DNA of 64,000 nt, from contig NZ_CP146022.1 in assembly GCF_036967205.1 (NCBI RefSeq), forward strand, positions 4,650,001 through 4,714,000. The letters run 5' to 3'. The stretch is from Streptomyces sp. Q6 (GTDB lineage: Bacteria; Actinomycetota; Actinomycetes; Streptomycetales; Streptomycetaceae). The translations under genes and the position numbers were made by a program. Each line of letters begins with the position of its first letter. Positions within the stretch are counted from its first letter, which is position 1. The notes beneath the pieces are model-generated. The model saw only the letters and a list, made by a program, of their open reading frames with translations, did not search any database and was not told the DNA's origin. Shown one piece after another: positions 8,702-17,745 of this stretch.

Positions 8702-9850
8702 ATGACGAGCCTCGGTGGTGCTGCATCTTCGGGAATGGTCGACTGGAATCTCGCGGTGGCGACCGCGACCCGACTCGTACGACCCGGCCCAGAGGTGAGC
8801 CGGGACGAGGCCCGTGCCGTCGTCTCGGAGCTGCGCCGGCACGCCAAGGCCTCCGAGGAGCACGTGCGCGCCTACACGCGCCTCGGTACGGAGGACGCGC
8901 ACGACACCCCGATCCTCGTCGTGGACCGGGCGGGCTGGGTGAAGGCCAACGTCGCGGGCTTCCGTGAACTCCTCAAGCCCCTGCTCGACAAGATGCAGGA
9001 GCGCCGCGGCTCGGGGCCGGGCCCCGCGATGCTCGGCGCCGTCGGCGGCAAGGTCACCGGCGTCGAACTCGGCATGCTCCTGTCGTTCCTGTCCTCCCGC
9101 GTCCTCGGCCAGTACGAGACCTTCGCCCCCGCCTCCCGCGACCTCCCGGCCGCGCCGAACGGAGGCGGCAGGCTCCTCCTCGTCGCGCCGAACATCGTGC
9201 ACGTGGAGCGCGAACTCGACGTGGACCCGCACGACTTCAGGCTCTGGGTCTGCCTGCACGAGGAGACGCACCGCACCCAGTTCACGGCCGTGCCCTGGCT
9301 GCGCGACCACCTGGAGGGCGAAATCCAGTCGTTCCTCGCCGAGACCGAGGTCGACCCGACGACGTTCCTGGAGCGCGTCCGCGAAGCCGCCCAGTCGCTC
9401 GCGGGCGGGCGCCCCGAGGGCGAGGAGGACGACGGCGGCCGGTCGCTCGTCGAACTGGTGCAGTCGCCCGCCCAGCGCGAGATCCTGGCCCGCCTCACCG
9501 CCGTCATGTCCCTGCTGGAGGGCCACGCGGACTACGTGATGGACGGCGTCGGCCCCGCGGTCGTGCCGTCGGTCGGTGAGATCCGCGAGAAGTTCCAACA
9601 GCGCAGGCAGAAGGGCGCTTCCCGGCTCGACCTCGCCCTGCGCAAGCTCCTCGGCCTCGACGCCAAGCTGCGCCAGTACCGCGACGGCGAGAAGTTCGTC
9701 CGCGCGGTCGTCGACGAGGTCGGCATGGACGGCTTCAACCGTGTGTGGACCTCGCCCAACACGCTGCCGACCAAGGCGGAGATCGCGAAACCGGCGGACT
9801 GGGTCGCGCGGGTGCACAACAAGACAGACGGCGCTCACGAGGCGCCGTAA
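8702..9850 (+). CDS. Zinc-dependent metalloprotease (coenzyme F420 biosynthesis-associated family)
   Basis: 382-residue actinobacterial protein of the DUF2342 family, often named zinc-dependent metalloprotease or F420 biosynthesis-associated protein. A zincin motif HEETH lies at His186-His190 (CLHEETHRTQF). It is followed by GHADYVMD near residue 277, which could supply the third ligand, and by RQKGASRLDLALRKLLGLDAKLRQYRDGEKF. No signal peptide or membrane segment is visible. The proteolytic activity is inferred from the motif, and the F420 link is a database name rather than proven chemistry. It is followed by tilS, hpt and ftsH on the same strand. Confidence 0.88.
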   Translation: MTSLGGAASSGMVDWNLAVATATRLVRPGPEVSRDEARAVVSELRRHAKASEEHVRAYTRLGTEDAHDTPILVVDRAGWVKANVAGFRELLKPLLDKMQERRGSGPGPAMLGAVGGKVTGVELGMLLSFLSSRVLGQYETFAPASRDLPAAPNGGGRLLLVAPNIVHVERELDVDPHDFRLWVCLHEETHRTQFTAVPWLRDHLEGEIQSFLAETEVDPTTFLERVREAAQSLAGGRPEGEEDDGGRSLVELVQSPAQREILARLTAVMSLLEGHADYVMDGVGPAVVPSVGEIREKFQQRRQKGASRLDLALRKLLGLDAKLRQYRDGEKFVRAVVDEVGMDGFNRVWTSPNTLPTKAEIAKPADWVARVHNKTDGAHEAP

Positions 9851-10057
9851 GCCACGCCAGGAATTGCTCAGGATCACCCATCCGAGGGACCGTAGGCCGT
9901 GGGTAGGCGTGCAATGCTCAGGGAATGGCTCGGCTCTGTCACCATCGACACACTCTGCGTGACCGAAGTCACCGAGTCACCGTTGAGCGACTAAGCCGTT
10001 CTAGTTGATTCCTAGTTGGCGCCCACCCCCCAGACAACGGAATGAAGGGAACCGGAC

Positions 10058-11056
10058 ATGGGTCCCCATCCTGCGGTCGCGGCGATACGCCTGGCGGTCC
10101 GCCGCGTCCTCCACGACATCCTCAGCGAACACCCCGCCCCCTCTGAGCCTGTGGTCCTTGTGGCCTGCTCCGGCGGCGCCGACTCCATGGCGCTCGCCTC
10201 GGCCCTCGCCTTCGAAGCCCCCAAACTCGGCATCCGCGCCGGTGGCATCACCGTCGACCACGGTCTGCAACCCGGCTCCGACACCCGTGCCGAGGACGTC
10301 GTGCTGCGCCTGACCGCCCTCGGCCTCGATCCCGCCGAGTCCGTCGCCGTGGACGTGGGCCGTGCGGGCGGCCCCGAGGCCGCCGCGCGTGACGCCCGCT
10401 ACGCCGCCCTGGACGATGCCGCCGAGCGCCACGGCGCCGCCGCCGTCCTGCTCGGCCACACCCGCGACGACCAGGCCGAGACCGTCCTGCTCGGCCTCGC
10501 CCGCGGCTCCGGCATCCGCTCCCTGTCGGGCATGGCCGCGATCTCGGGGGCCGGCGGCCGGTACCGCCGCCCCTTCCTCACGCTCGACCGGCAGACCGCC
10601 CGCAAGGCGTGCCTCGTCCAGCACCTGCCCGTCTGGGACGACCCGCACAACACCGATCCCGCCTACACGAGGTCGCGACTGCGCCACGAGGGACTGCCCG
10701 CCCTGGAGAAGGCGCTCGGCAAGGGTGTCGTCGAGGCACTCGCCCGTACGGCCCAGTTGTCCCGCGACGACGCCGACGCGTTGGACACCTGGGCGCAGCA
10801 GGCCGCCGATTCCGTCCGGGACGCGGCCGGGCTCCTGGAATGCGCCAAGCTCTACGCGCTGCCGCCCGCCGTACGCCGCCGCATCCTGCGCAAAGCCGCC
10901 ATCGAGGCCGGTGCCCCGGCCGGCGCGCTGTTCGCCCGGCACATCGAAGAGGTCGACCGTCTGATCACCGGATGGCGGGGTCAGGGGGAGATCAATCTCC
11001 CGGGCAAAGTCGTCGCCCAGCGGCAGGGTGGCAGACTGGTCATCCGGCAAGGCTGA
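10058..11056 (+). CDS. tilS: tRNA(Ile)-lysidine synthase
   Basis: 332-residue N-type ATP pyrophosphatase that converts C34 of the CAU-anticodon tRNA-Ile to lysidine, so that it reads AUA codons. The PP-loop SGGADSMAL starts at Ser38. [18 protein letters not shown] and RPFL follow in the family order, and the C-terminal part is short, as in actinobacteria. The start is ATG, and the 5' region of 207 bp is free of genes. It is followed by hpt after 44 nt. This tilS-hpt-ftsH order is common in Gram-positive bacteria. Confidence 0.95.
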   Translation: MGPHPAVAAIRLAVRRVLHDILSEHPAPSEPVVLVACSGGADSMALASALAFEAPKLGIRAGGITVDHGLQPGSDTRAEDVVLRLTALGLDPAESVAVDVGRAGGPEAAARDARYAALDDAAERHGAAAVLLGHTRDDQAETVLLGLARGSGIRSLSGMAAISGAGGRYRRPFLTLDRQTARKACLVQHLPVWDDPHNTDPAYTRSRLRHEGLPALEKALGKGVVEALARTAQLSRDDADALDTWAQQAADSVRDAAGLLECAKLYALPPAVRRRILRKAAIEAGAPAGALFARHIEEVDRLITGWRGQGEINLPGKVVAQRQGGRLVIRQG

Positions 11057-11100
11057 TCCGGCGGCTCACGTCGCGGCGGCCGGTGTGACGACCGAAAGTG

Positions 11101-11661
11101 ATGCGGGTGGACGCGAAAGACATGGGCACCGACCTCAAGTCGGTGCTCATCACCAAGGAAGAGATCGACGCGAAGCTGGCCGAGCTGGCCGCGAAGATCG
11201 ATGCGGAATACGCGGGCAAGGACCTGCTCATCGTCGGAGTCCTCAAGGGCGCCGTCATGGTCATGGCGGACCTGGCTCGGGCCCTGTCCACCCCCGTCAC
11301 GATGGACTGGATGGCGGTGTCCTCGTACGGCGCGGGCACCCAGTCGTCCGGCGTCGTGCGGATCCTCAAGGACCTCGACACCGACATCAAGGGCAAGCAC
11401 GTCCTGATCGTCGAGGACATCATCGACTCCGGTCTGACGCTGTCCTGGCTGCTGACGAACCTCGGCTCGCGCGAGCCCGCCTCGCTGGAGGTGTGCACGC
11501 TGCTGCGCAAGCCGGAGGCGGCCAAGGTCGCGATCGACGTGAAGTGGGTCGGCTTCGACATCCCGAACGAGTTCGTGGTCGGGTACGGCCTCGACTACGC
11601 CGAGAAGTACCGGAACCTGCCGTTCGTCGGCACGCTCGCGCCGCACGTGTACGGCGGCTGA
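11101..11661 (+). CDS. hpt: Hypoxanthine phosphoribosyltransferase
   Basis: 186-residue purine salvage enzyme that makes IMP or GMP from hypoxanthine or guanine and PRPP. The PRPP-binding motif [14 protein letters not shown] lies near residues 100-113; [28 protein letters not shown] near the C-terminus is the base-binding and hood region. The start is ATG at 11101, though an adjacent GTG at 11098 is possible; the Shine-Dalgarno sequence is weak (GAAAG). A hairpin at 11685-11713 separates it from ftsH. Confidence 0.95.
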   Translation: MRVDAKDMGTDLKSVLITKEEIDAKLAELAAKIDAEYAGKDLLIVGVLKGAVMVMADLARALSTPVTMDWMAVSSYGAGTQSSGVVRILKDLDTDIKGKHVLIVEDIIDSGLTLSWLLTNLGSREPASLEVCTLLRKPEAAKVAIDVKWVGFDIPNEFVVGYGLDYAEKYRNLPFVGTLAPHVYGG

Positions 11662-11684
11662 AGGCGCGTCAGGCACTCTCGCCC

Positions 11685-11713
11685 CGGCGGGAACCCTCAG
11701 GGGATTCCCGCCG
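11685..11713 (+). terminator. Hairpin between hpt and ftsH
   Basis: The inverted repeat CGGCGGGAACCC / GGATTCCCGCCG has 12-bp arms with one mismatch and a 5-nt loop. It starts 24 nt after the hpt stop, has no T-run, and may be a terminator or an attenuating structure. Confidence 0.5.
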
Positions 11714-11866
11714 TTGGAGCATGCGAAGGGCAGATTGTCGGCCGTCCCCTGCGGCTTCGGGTCACAATGCTGGGGTACCGTCCGAAGAACAGTTCTTCAA
11801 ACAGCTTCAAACAGCCTTATCAAACTCACTATGGCAGGAGGGACGGGGCGACTTCGCTCCGTATGG

Positions 11867-13882
11867 ATGGACGTGAAGCGATACTTCCGTGGGCCGGTCA
11901 TGTGGATCGTGCTGGCCGTCCTTGCCGTGGTCGTGTTGATGCAGGTCGTCGGTTCGTCCGGCGGCTACAAGACGGTGGACACCGGCCAGGTCATTCAGGC
12001 CATCGACGACAACAAGGTGAAGCAGGCGAAGCTCACCACCGGCGATGAGAACACCATCAAGGTCGAGCTCAAGGACGGCCAGAAGGTCGACGGGTCGAGC
12101 AAGATCCAGGCCAGCTACATCGGCGACCAGGGCGTCGAGGTGGCCAAGGATCTCCAGGCCAAGTTCGAGGACAAGCAGATCCCGGACGGGTACACCGTCT
12201 CCCCGACCAAGCAGAACGCCTTCGTCGGCATCCTGCTGTCGCTGCTGCCCTTCGTCCTCATCGTCGTCGTCTTCTTGTTCCTGATGAACCAGATGCAGGG
12301 CGGCGGCTCCCGAGTCATGAACTTCGGGAAGTCCAAGGCCAAGCTCATCACCAAGGACACCCCGAAGACGACGTTCGCCGACGTCGCCGGTTCGGACGAG
12401 GCCGTCGAGGAGCTCCACGAGATCAAGGAGTTCCTCCAGGAGCCGGCCAAGTTCCAGGCCGTCGGCGCCAAGATTCCCAAGGGCGTGCTGCTCTACGGCC
12501 CGCCCGGTACCGGTAAGACGCTCCTCGCGCGCGCCGTCGCCGGTGAGGCCGGGGTCCCGTTCTACTCGATCTCCGGTTCCGACTTCGTCGAGATGTTCGT
12601 CGGTGTCGGTGCCTCCCGTGTCCGTGACCTCTTCGAGCAGGCCAAGGCGAACGCTCCGGCGATCGTCTTCGTCGACGAGATCGACGCGGTCGGCCGCCAT
12701 CGCGGCGCCGGCCTCGGCGGCGGTCACGACGAGCGCGAGCAGACGCTCAACCAGCTGCTCGTCGAGATGGACGGCTTCGATGTGAAGGGTGGCGTCATCC
12801 TGATCGCCGCCACGAACCGGCCCGACATCCTCGACCCGGCGCTGCTGCGTCCCGGCCGTTTCGACCGCCAGATCGCGGTCGACCGTCCGGACATGCAGGG
12901 CCGTCTGGAGATCCTCAAGGTTCACCAGAAGGGCAAGCCGGTCGCGCCCGACGTCGACCTGGCGGCCGTCGCCCGCCGTACGCCCGGCTTCACGGGTGCC
13001 GATCTCTCCAACGTCCTGAACGAGGCCGCGCTGCTCACGGCCCGCTCGGACCTGAAGCTGATCGACAACCACATGCTGGACGAGGCGATCGACCGTGTGG
13101 TCGCGGGCCCGCAGAAGCGGACCCGGATCATGTCGGACAAGGAGAAGAAGATCACCGCGTACCACGAGGGCGGACACGCCCTGGTCGCGGCGGCGTCTCC
13201 GAACTCCGACCCGGTGCACAAGATCACGATCCTCTCCCGGGGCCGTGCTCTCGGCTACACGATGGTCCTGCCGGACGAGGACAAGTACTCCACCACGCGC
13301 AACGAGATGCTGGACCAGCTCGCGTACATGCTGGGCGGCCGCGCGGCCGAGGAGCTCGTCTTCCACGACCCGACGACGGGTGCCGCGAACGACATCGAGA
13401 AGGCCACCAGTACGGCCCGCGCGATGGTCACGCAGTACGGCATGACCGAGCGGCTCGGCGCGATCAAGTTCGGCGGTGACAACACCGAGCCGTTCCTGGG
13501 CCGCGAGATGGGTCACCAGCGCGACTACTCGGAAGAGGTCGCCGCGCTCGTCGACGAAGAGGTCAAGAAGCTCATCGAGACGGCGCACAACGAGGCCTGG
13601 GAGATCCTCGTCGAGAACCGCGACGTTCTCGACAACCTGGTCCTCGCGCTGCTCGAGAAGGAGACGCTGAACAAGGAGCAGATCGCCGAGATCTTCACTC
13701 CGATCGTGAAGCGCCCGGCCCGCCCCGCGTGGACCGGCTCCTCCCGCCGCACCCCCTCGACCCGCCCGCCGGTGCTCTCCCCCAAGGAGCTGTCACTGAC
13801 GAACGGGGCGAACGGATCGGCGCCCGCCATCGAGACCACCACCCCGGTGGACACGGTGAAGGAAGAGCGTCCCGAGAGCTGA
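11867..13882 (+). CDS. ftsH: ATP-dependent zinc metalloprotease FtsH
   Basis: 671-residue membrane-bound AAA+ protease that degrades misfolded membrane proteins and regulators. It has a first transmembrane segment at about residues 9-26, an extracytoplasmic domain, and a second segment at about 118-138. Walker A GPPGTGKT is at 211-218 and Walker [12 protein letters not shown] at about 265-275. The second-region-of-homology arginines lie in [20 protein letters not shown], and the zinc site HEGGH is at 433-437. I chose the ATG at 11867 ([13 protein letters not shown]) from family N-termini, although an upstream ATG at 11831 in frame is possible. A strong terminator follows. Confidence 0.96.
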   Translation: MDVKRYFRGPVMWIVLAVLAVVVLMQVVGSSGGYKTVDTGQVIQAIDDNKVKQAKLTTGDENTIKVELKDGQKVDGSSKIQASYIGDQGVEVAKDLQAKFEDKQIPDGYTVSPTKQNAFVGILLSLLPFVLIVVVFLFLMNQMQGGGSRVMNFGKSKAKLITKDTPKTTFADVAGSDEAVEELHEIKEFLQEPAKFQAVGAKIPKGVLLYGPPGTGKTLLARAVAGEAGVPFYSISGSDFVEMFVGVGASRVRDLFEQAKANAPAIVFVDEIDAVGRHRGAGLGGGHDEREQTLNQLLVEMDGFDVKGGVILIAATNRPDILDPALLRPGRFDRQIAVDRPDMQGRLEILKVHQKGKPVAPDVDLAAVARRTPGFTGADLSNVLNEAALLTARSDLKLIDNHMLDEAIDRVVAGPQKRTRIMSDKEKKITAYHEGGHALVAAASPNSDPVHKITILSRGRALGYTMVLPDEDKYSTTRNEMLDQLAYMLGGRAAEELVFHDPTTGAANDIEKATSTARAMVTQYGMTERLGAIKFGGDNTEPFLGREMGHQRDYSEEVAALVDEEVKKLIETAHNEAWEILVENRDVLDNLVLALLEKETLNKEQIAEIFTPIVKRPARPAWTGSSRRTPSTRPPVLSPKELSLTNGANGSAPAIETTTPVDTVKEERPES

Positions 13883-13914
13883 CCCCCCGGGTCCCGTCAG
13901 ACCCGGAATGCATG

Positions 13915-13957
13915 CCGCGTCCCCCACGCTTTACGGTGTGGGGGACGCGGCGTTTTT
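13915..13957 (+). terminator. Rho-independent terminator after ftsH
   Basis: A perfect 13-bp GC-rich stem (13915-13927 with 13938-13950) and a 10-nt loop are followed by CG and five Ts. It starts 33 nt after the ftsH stop and ends 38 nt before folE, so folE probably relies on read-through or a promoter in this short gap. Confidence 0.9.
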
Positions 13958-13995
13958 GCTGCCGCGCGGGTGTACGTACAGGAAGAGGCAGCAGA

Positions 13996-14601
13996 ATGAC
14001 CGACCCGGTGACGCTGGACGGCGAGGGCTCGATCGGCGAGTTCGACGAGAAGCGGGCCGAGAACGCCGTGCGCGAACTGCTCATCGCGGTCGGCGAGGAC
14101 CCGGACCGCGAGGGCCTGCGGGAGACGCCGGCCCGTGTGGCCCGTGCGTACAGGGAGATATTCGCGGGCCTGTGGCAGAAGCCCGAGGACGTGCTGACGA
14201 CGACGTTCGACCTGGGGCACGACGAGATGGTCCTGGTGAAGGACATCGAGGTGCAGTCGAGCTGTGAGCACCACCTGGTGCCGTTCGTGGGCGTCGCGCA
14301 CGTCGGGTACATCCCGTCCGCCGACGGCAAGATCACGGGGCTCTCGAAGCTGGCCCGGCTCGTGGACGTCTACGCCCGGCGCCCCCAGGTGCAGGAGCGC
14401 CTGACGACGCAGATCGCGGACTCCCTGATGGAGATCCTGGAGCCGCGCGGCGTCATCGTCGTCGTGGAGTGCGAGCACATGTGCATGACGATGCGCGGGG
14501 TGCGCAAGCCCGGCGCGAAGACCATCACGTCGGCGGTGCGCGGGCAGCTGCGCGACCCGGCCACCCGCAACGAGGCGATGAGCCTGATCATCGGGCGCTG
14601 A
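13996..14601 (+). CDS. folE: GTP cyclohydrolase I
   Basis: 201-residue enzyme for the first step of folate biosynthesis, GTP to dihydroneopterin triphosphate. The zinc site is visible as SSCEHHL near residue 90 and VECEHMCM near 159. [21 protein letters not shown] and [10 protein letters not shown] are the conserved catalytic segments. GAGGCAGCAG lies before the ATG. The other folate genes of the window (folP, folB, folK) lie just downstream on the opposite strand. The stop codons of folE and the neighbouring DUF3180 gene sit inside one small hairpin. Confidence 0.97.
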   Translation: MTDPVTLDGEGSIGEFDEKRAENAVRELLIAVGEDPDREGLRETPARVARAYREIFAGLWQKPEDVLTTTFDLGHDEMVLVKDIEVQSSCEHHLVPFVGVAHVGYIPSADGKITGLSKLARLVDVYARRPQVQERLTTQIADSLMEILEPRGVIVVVECEHMCMTMRGVRKPGAKTITSAVRGQLRDPATRNEAMSLIIGR

Positions 14602-14615
14602 GGCGCCCCGCCTCA
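14599..14615. terminator. Shared stop-codon hairpin between folE and the DUF3180 gene
   Basis: TGAGGCG-CCC-CGCCTCA is a perfect 7-bp stem whose ends are the stop codons of the two convergent genes (TGA of folE and, on the minus strand, TGA of the DUF3180 gene). It could act as a compact bidirectional terminator. Confidence 0.5.
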
Positions 14616-15092
14616 GGCGGTCGCGGTGCTCTCGGTGTCGTCGTCCTCCGGGAGCTTGCAGACGCGCTCCAGGAAGAGGGCGGCCGCTATCACCGCGACG
14701 CCGGCGAGGACCGAGAACCCGGCGTAGATCGCCTGATCACGCCGGGCCGGTACGTCCAGGTACTCGAGCAGGAACGCGCCGGTGCCGCCGTACATGCCCG
14801 CCACCAGCGCGGCGACCAGCGCACTCGCCTGGCCGAAGACGAGGGCACGGGCCGCCATCATCGGGTCGACGCCCTTGGCGCCGGGGCGGCGCTCGCGCTG
14901 GGCGCGCAGCCGGGAGCGGATGGACAGCGCCGTCGCCAGCAGCACGGCGGCGATCACCGCGAGCACGATGGGGGCGGCCAGCGGGACCCGCGGCAGCGTG
15001 CCGACGGAGTTCCACAGGCGGGCGCCGGCCCAGGACAGGACTCCGGCGACGACGAACAGGCCGGCCAGTGTCCTGATGCGCAGTTGCTTCAT
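14613..15092 (-). CDS. DUF3180 family membrane protein
   Basis: 159-residue actinobacterial membrane protein of unknown function. Four hydrophobic segments are visible at about residues 7-24, 38-57, 83-106 and 120-140. They enclose a basic loop with RSRLRAQRERRPGAKGVDPMMAARALVFGQAS, the most conserved-looking part. The tail is acidic. It is the last gene of the minus-strand folate cluster and lies 54 nt after folK, so co-transcription is likely. A role in folate metabolism is not supported by the sequence itself. Confidence 0.85.
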   Translation of the reverse strand: MKQLRIRTLAGLFVVAGVLSWAGARLWNSVGTLPRVPLAAPIVLAVIAAVLLATALSIRSRLRAQRERRPGAKGVDPMMAARALVFGQASALVAALVAGMYGGTGAFLLEYLDVPARRDQAIYAGFSVLAGVAVIAAALFLERVCKLPEDDDTESTATA

Positions 15093-15146
15093 CCCCGGTG
15101 GTCGCCCCTCTTGGTGTGTTCGGATCTGCCCGCTAGACCCTAACGA

Positions 15147-15746
15147 CTACTCGGGCAGCCGGAGTTCCAGGTCGGTGCGCGGCGCGACGCCGTCCCGGGT
15201 CAGGGCGGTGAGCAGCGCCTCCACGGCGCCCAGGCCGGGCAGCTGCGCCTCCGGCTCCACGTCGTGCCAGGGAGCGAGCACGAAGGCCCGCTCGTGGGCC
15301 CGCGGGTGCGGGAGCGTGAGCACCGGATCGTCCGAGACCACGTCCGCGTAGGCAACGATGTCGACATCGATGGTGCGCGGGCCCCAGCGCTCGTCCCGTA
15401 CGCGGTGGAAGGCCTCCTCGACCGCGTGCGCGCGCTCCAGGAGCGACGACGGGGGCAGGGTCGTCTTCAGGACCACCACCGCGTTGAAGTACGAGGGCTG
15501 GCTGTCGGGGTCGACGCCCCAGGGCTCCGTCTCGTAGACGGGGGAGACGGCTTTGACGCGGACGCCGGGGGTGTCCTCCAGAGCGTCGATGGCGCCCTGG
15601 AGGGTCTCCAGGCGGTTGCCCAGGTTCGAGCCGAGGGAGAGGACGGCGCGCTTGGGGTTGGAGAGGGTGGTGTCGGCCGCGTCCACCTGTTCCACCACGG
15701 AGGACGGAACCGGCTGGACGGTCGGGTCGAACTGAGTCTTGTTCAT
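15147..15746 (-). CDS. folK: 2-amino-4-hydroxy-6-hydroxymethyldihydropteridine pyrophosphokinase
   Basis: 199-residue HPPK that transfers pyrophosphate from ATP to hydroxymethyl-dihydropterin. SLGSNLGNRLETLQGAIDAL opens the domain at about residue 37. VSPVYETEPWG, FHRVRDERWGPRTIDVDI and LPHPRAHERAFVLAPW are all conserved HPPK segments. The N-terminal 33 residues before the domain are an extension of unclear role. The ATG overlaps the stop of folB by 4 nt, showing translational coupling in the order folP-NTF2-folB-folK. Confidence 0.96.
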   Translation of the reverse strand: MNKTQFDPTVQPVPSSVVEQVDAADTTLSNPKRAVLSLGSNLGNRLETLQGAIDALEDTPGVRVKAVSPVYETEPWGVDPDSQPSYFNAVVVLKTTLPPSSLLERAHAVEEAFHRVRDERWGPRTIDVDIVAYADVVSDDPVLTLPHPRAHERAFVLAPWHDVEPEAQLPGLGAVEALLTALTRDGVAPRTDLELRLPE

Positions 15747-16102
15747 GCTCGGCTCCGGGTGATGGTGACGGTCACGTCGTCGAAGGGCACGGTGATCGGC
15801 GCGTCCGGCTTGTGGACGCAGACCTCGATCTCCAGCACCCCCTCGTGCTTGAGGCACGTCCGGGCGATGCGCTCGGCGAGCGTCTCGATGAGGTCGACGG
15901 GCTCGCCTTCGACGACGGCCACGACCTCCTCCGCCACGATGCCGTAGTGCACGGTCTTCGCCAGGTCGTCGTCGGCCGCCGCCGCTCGGGTGTCCAGGCC
16001 GAGGACCAGGTCCACGATGAAGGTCTGGCCCTCCTCGCGCTCCTTGGGGAAGACGCCATGGTGCCCGCGGGCCTTGAGGCCGCGCAGCGCGACACGATCC
16101 AC
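15743..16102 (-). CDS. folB: Dihydroneopterin aldolase
   Basis: 119-residue enzyme that cleaves dihydroneopterin to hydroxymethyl-dihydropterin and glycolaldehyde. The N-terminal MDRVALRGLKARGHHGVFPKERE carries the usual GxHG motif, and HYGIVAEEV with DLIETLAERIA supply the active-site region. CAGGAG lies 8 nt before the GTG at 16102, so I prefer it over an upstream in-frame GTG at 16111, which overlaps that site. It is coupled to folK by a 4-nt overlap. The gap to the upstream NTF2-like gene is 212 nt, so it may also have its own promoter. Confidence 0.94.
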   Translation of the reverse strand: MDRVALRGLKARGHHGVFPKEREEGQTFIVDLVLGLDTRAAAADDDLAKTVHYGIVAEEVVAVVEGEPVDLIETLAERIARTCLKHEGVLEIEVCVHKPDAPITVPFDDVTVTITRSRA

Positions 16103-16314
16103 GCGAATCACTCCTGCAATCGTCGGTGAAGGCCGGTCCCACCGATGTGCGGTCGGTGCACCGGCCTCGATCGAATCTACCTGCGAGCACTGACATCGCT
16201 CGCCCGCGGGGGCTATGGACAGAAGGGCTCGAGGCTGGTAGCCGCCTATACCCGGACGATCGTGGAACGAACCCCCGGGCCGGAATTCCGGCCCGATCAG
16301 GGGCGCCTACCCAC

Positions 16315-16836
16315 TCAGGCGGGTGATCCGTCGTCGTCCGGGTTGCCGTCGGGGTCGGAATCGTCGTCCGCGTCGGCGAGCACCGGGGAGGCGTGGTGCG
16401 ACCACAGCTTCCAGCCGTCGCGGGTGCGCCGGAACACGTTGGTGGCGACGACGCGCTGGCCGACCAGCGGGCCGAGCTCGCCGCCCTCGTCGGGGGCGGG
16501 GCCGCCGCTGAGGATGTTCTCCGTGCACGTCACCAGGGCGGTGTCGGCGACGACGCTGATGTGCACGTCGGTCAGGAAGAACTGGATGTACTCGGTGTTC
16601 GCCATGATCAGCGCGTACGAGCGCAGGACCTCGCCGCGGCCGGTGAGCGCGGGCCAGCCGGGGTGCACGCAGCTGATCGACGTGTCCTCGGCGTCCTCCG
16701 GGTCGGCGTCCTCCGCGTAGCTGACGTCCTCGGGGGCCAGCCACAGGGAGGTGAGCTCCTCGAAGTCGCCGCGCTCCATGGCTTCGTAGAAGGAGCGGTT
16801 GGCCGTGTCGACGGCCTGGGTGTCGGTGCTGGTCAC
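16315..16836 (-). CDS. NTF2-like / SnoaL-type domain protein
   Basis: 173-residue cytosolic protein with a nuclear transport factor 2-like fold, recognised from DTANRSFYEAMERGDFEELTSLW at the start, HPGWPALTGRGEVLRSY in the middle, and ATNVFRRTRDGWKLWSHHASPV near the end. The tail is strongly acidic (Asp/Gly/Pro rich). The function is unknown; NTF2-like pockets serve many enzymes and binding proteins. Its GTG start overlaps the folP stop by 4 nt, so it is translated with folP. A role linked to folate metabolism is possible but only inferred from position. Confidence 0.88.
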   Translation of the reverse strand: MTSTDTQAVDTANRSFYEAMERGDFEELTSLWLAPEDVSYAEDADPEDAEDTSISCVHPGWPALTGRGEVLRSYALIMANTEYIQFFLTDVHISVVADTALVTCTENILSGGPAPDEGGELGPLVGQRVVATNVFRRTRDGWKLWSHHASPVLADADDDSDPDGNPDDDGSPA

Positions 16837-17696
16837 TGGGCTCCCTCGACCGCGCGGGCCACGCGGACGGCGTCGGCGGTGGCCCGTACCTCGTGGACGC
16901 GGACCGCCCAGGCGCCCGTGTGCGCGGCGAGGGCGGAGACGGCGGCGGTGGCGGCGTCGCGCTCGCGCGCGGGCGGCGGGGCGCCCTGCTCGGCGGCCAG
17001 GACGTGGCCGAGGAACCGCTTGCGGGAGGCCGCGACCAGGACCGGGTGACCGAGGGCGCGGAGCTTGTCGAGGTGGGCGAGCAGAGCGAGGTCGTGCTCG
17101 GGTTCCTTGGAGAAGCCGAGGCCCGGGTCGACGACGATGTGGTCGGGGGCGATGCCGCCCGCGACGACGGCCTCCACGCGCGCGTGCAGCTCGCCGACGA
17201 CTTCGGAGACGACGTCCTCGTAGACCCCGCGGACGTTGCCGCCCTCCAGGAAGCCGCGCCAGTGCATGACGACGAAGGGGGCGCCCGCGGCGGCGACGAC
17301 GGGGACCATCGCCGGGTCGGCGAGGCCGCCGCTGACGTCGTTGACCAGCGCGCCGCCGGCCGCGAGCGACTGCTCGGCGACGCTGGCGCGCATGGTGTCG
17401 ACGGAGACGGTGACGCCTTCGGAGGCGAGACCCCGTACGACGGGGATGACGCGCTTGAGCTCCTCGTCCTCGTCGACGCGGGTGGCGCCGGGGCGGGTCG
17501 ACTCGCCGCCGACGTCCACCAGGTCGGCGCCCTGGGCGACCAGGTCGAGGCCGTGCTTGATCGCGGCCGTGGTGTCGAACCACCGGCCGCCGTCCGAGAA
17601 GGAGTCGGGTGTCACGTTGACGACTCCCATGACCGCGCAGCGGTCCCAGACGGGGAGGTGGGCTACGTGGCCACGGGAGGCCTGCGACGTGCTCAT
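16833..17696 (-). CDS. folP: Dihydropteroate synthase
   Basis: 287-residue TIM-barrel enzyme that joins the pterin pyrophosphate to p-aminobenzoate; it is the sulfonamide target. MGVVNVTPDSFSDGGRWFD (about residue 23) is the first DHPS signature, and GADLVDVGGESTRPGA (about 56) is the second. NDVSGG and PVLVAASRKRFLG (about 220) carry the other pterin and phosphate contacts. The ATG lies at the start of the minus-strand cluster, which continues with the NTF2-like gene, folB, folK and DUF3180. The 49 bp to the next gene upstream are short. Confidence 0.96.
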   Translation of the reverse strand: MSTSQASRGHVAHLPVWDRCAVMGVVNVTPDSFSDGGRWFDTTAAIKHGLDLVAQGADLVDVGGESTRPGATRVDEDEELKRVIPVVRGLASEGVTVSVDTMRASVAEQSLAAGGALVNDVSGGLADPAMVPVVAAAGAPFVVMHWRGFLEGGNVRGVYEDVVSEVVGELHARVEAVVAGGIAPDHIVVDPGLGFSKEPEHDLALLAHLDKLRALGHPVLVAASRKRFLGHVLAAEQGAPPPARERDAATAAVSALAAHTGAWAVRVHEVRATADAVRVARAVEGAQ

Positions 17697-17745
17697 GCTT
17701 CCAGCGTAGGGCCGCGGGAGGGATGCCCGCGCCGCCCCCGCGGCG

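Noticed and set aside
8648-9877. Long minus-strand open frame opposite the zinc metalloprotease gene
   Set aside because: Same compositional effect; the plus-strand gene has the HEETH motif and normal codon use.
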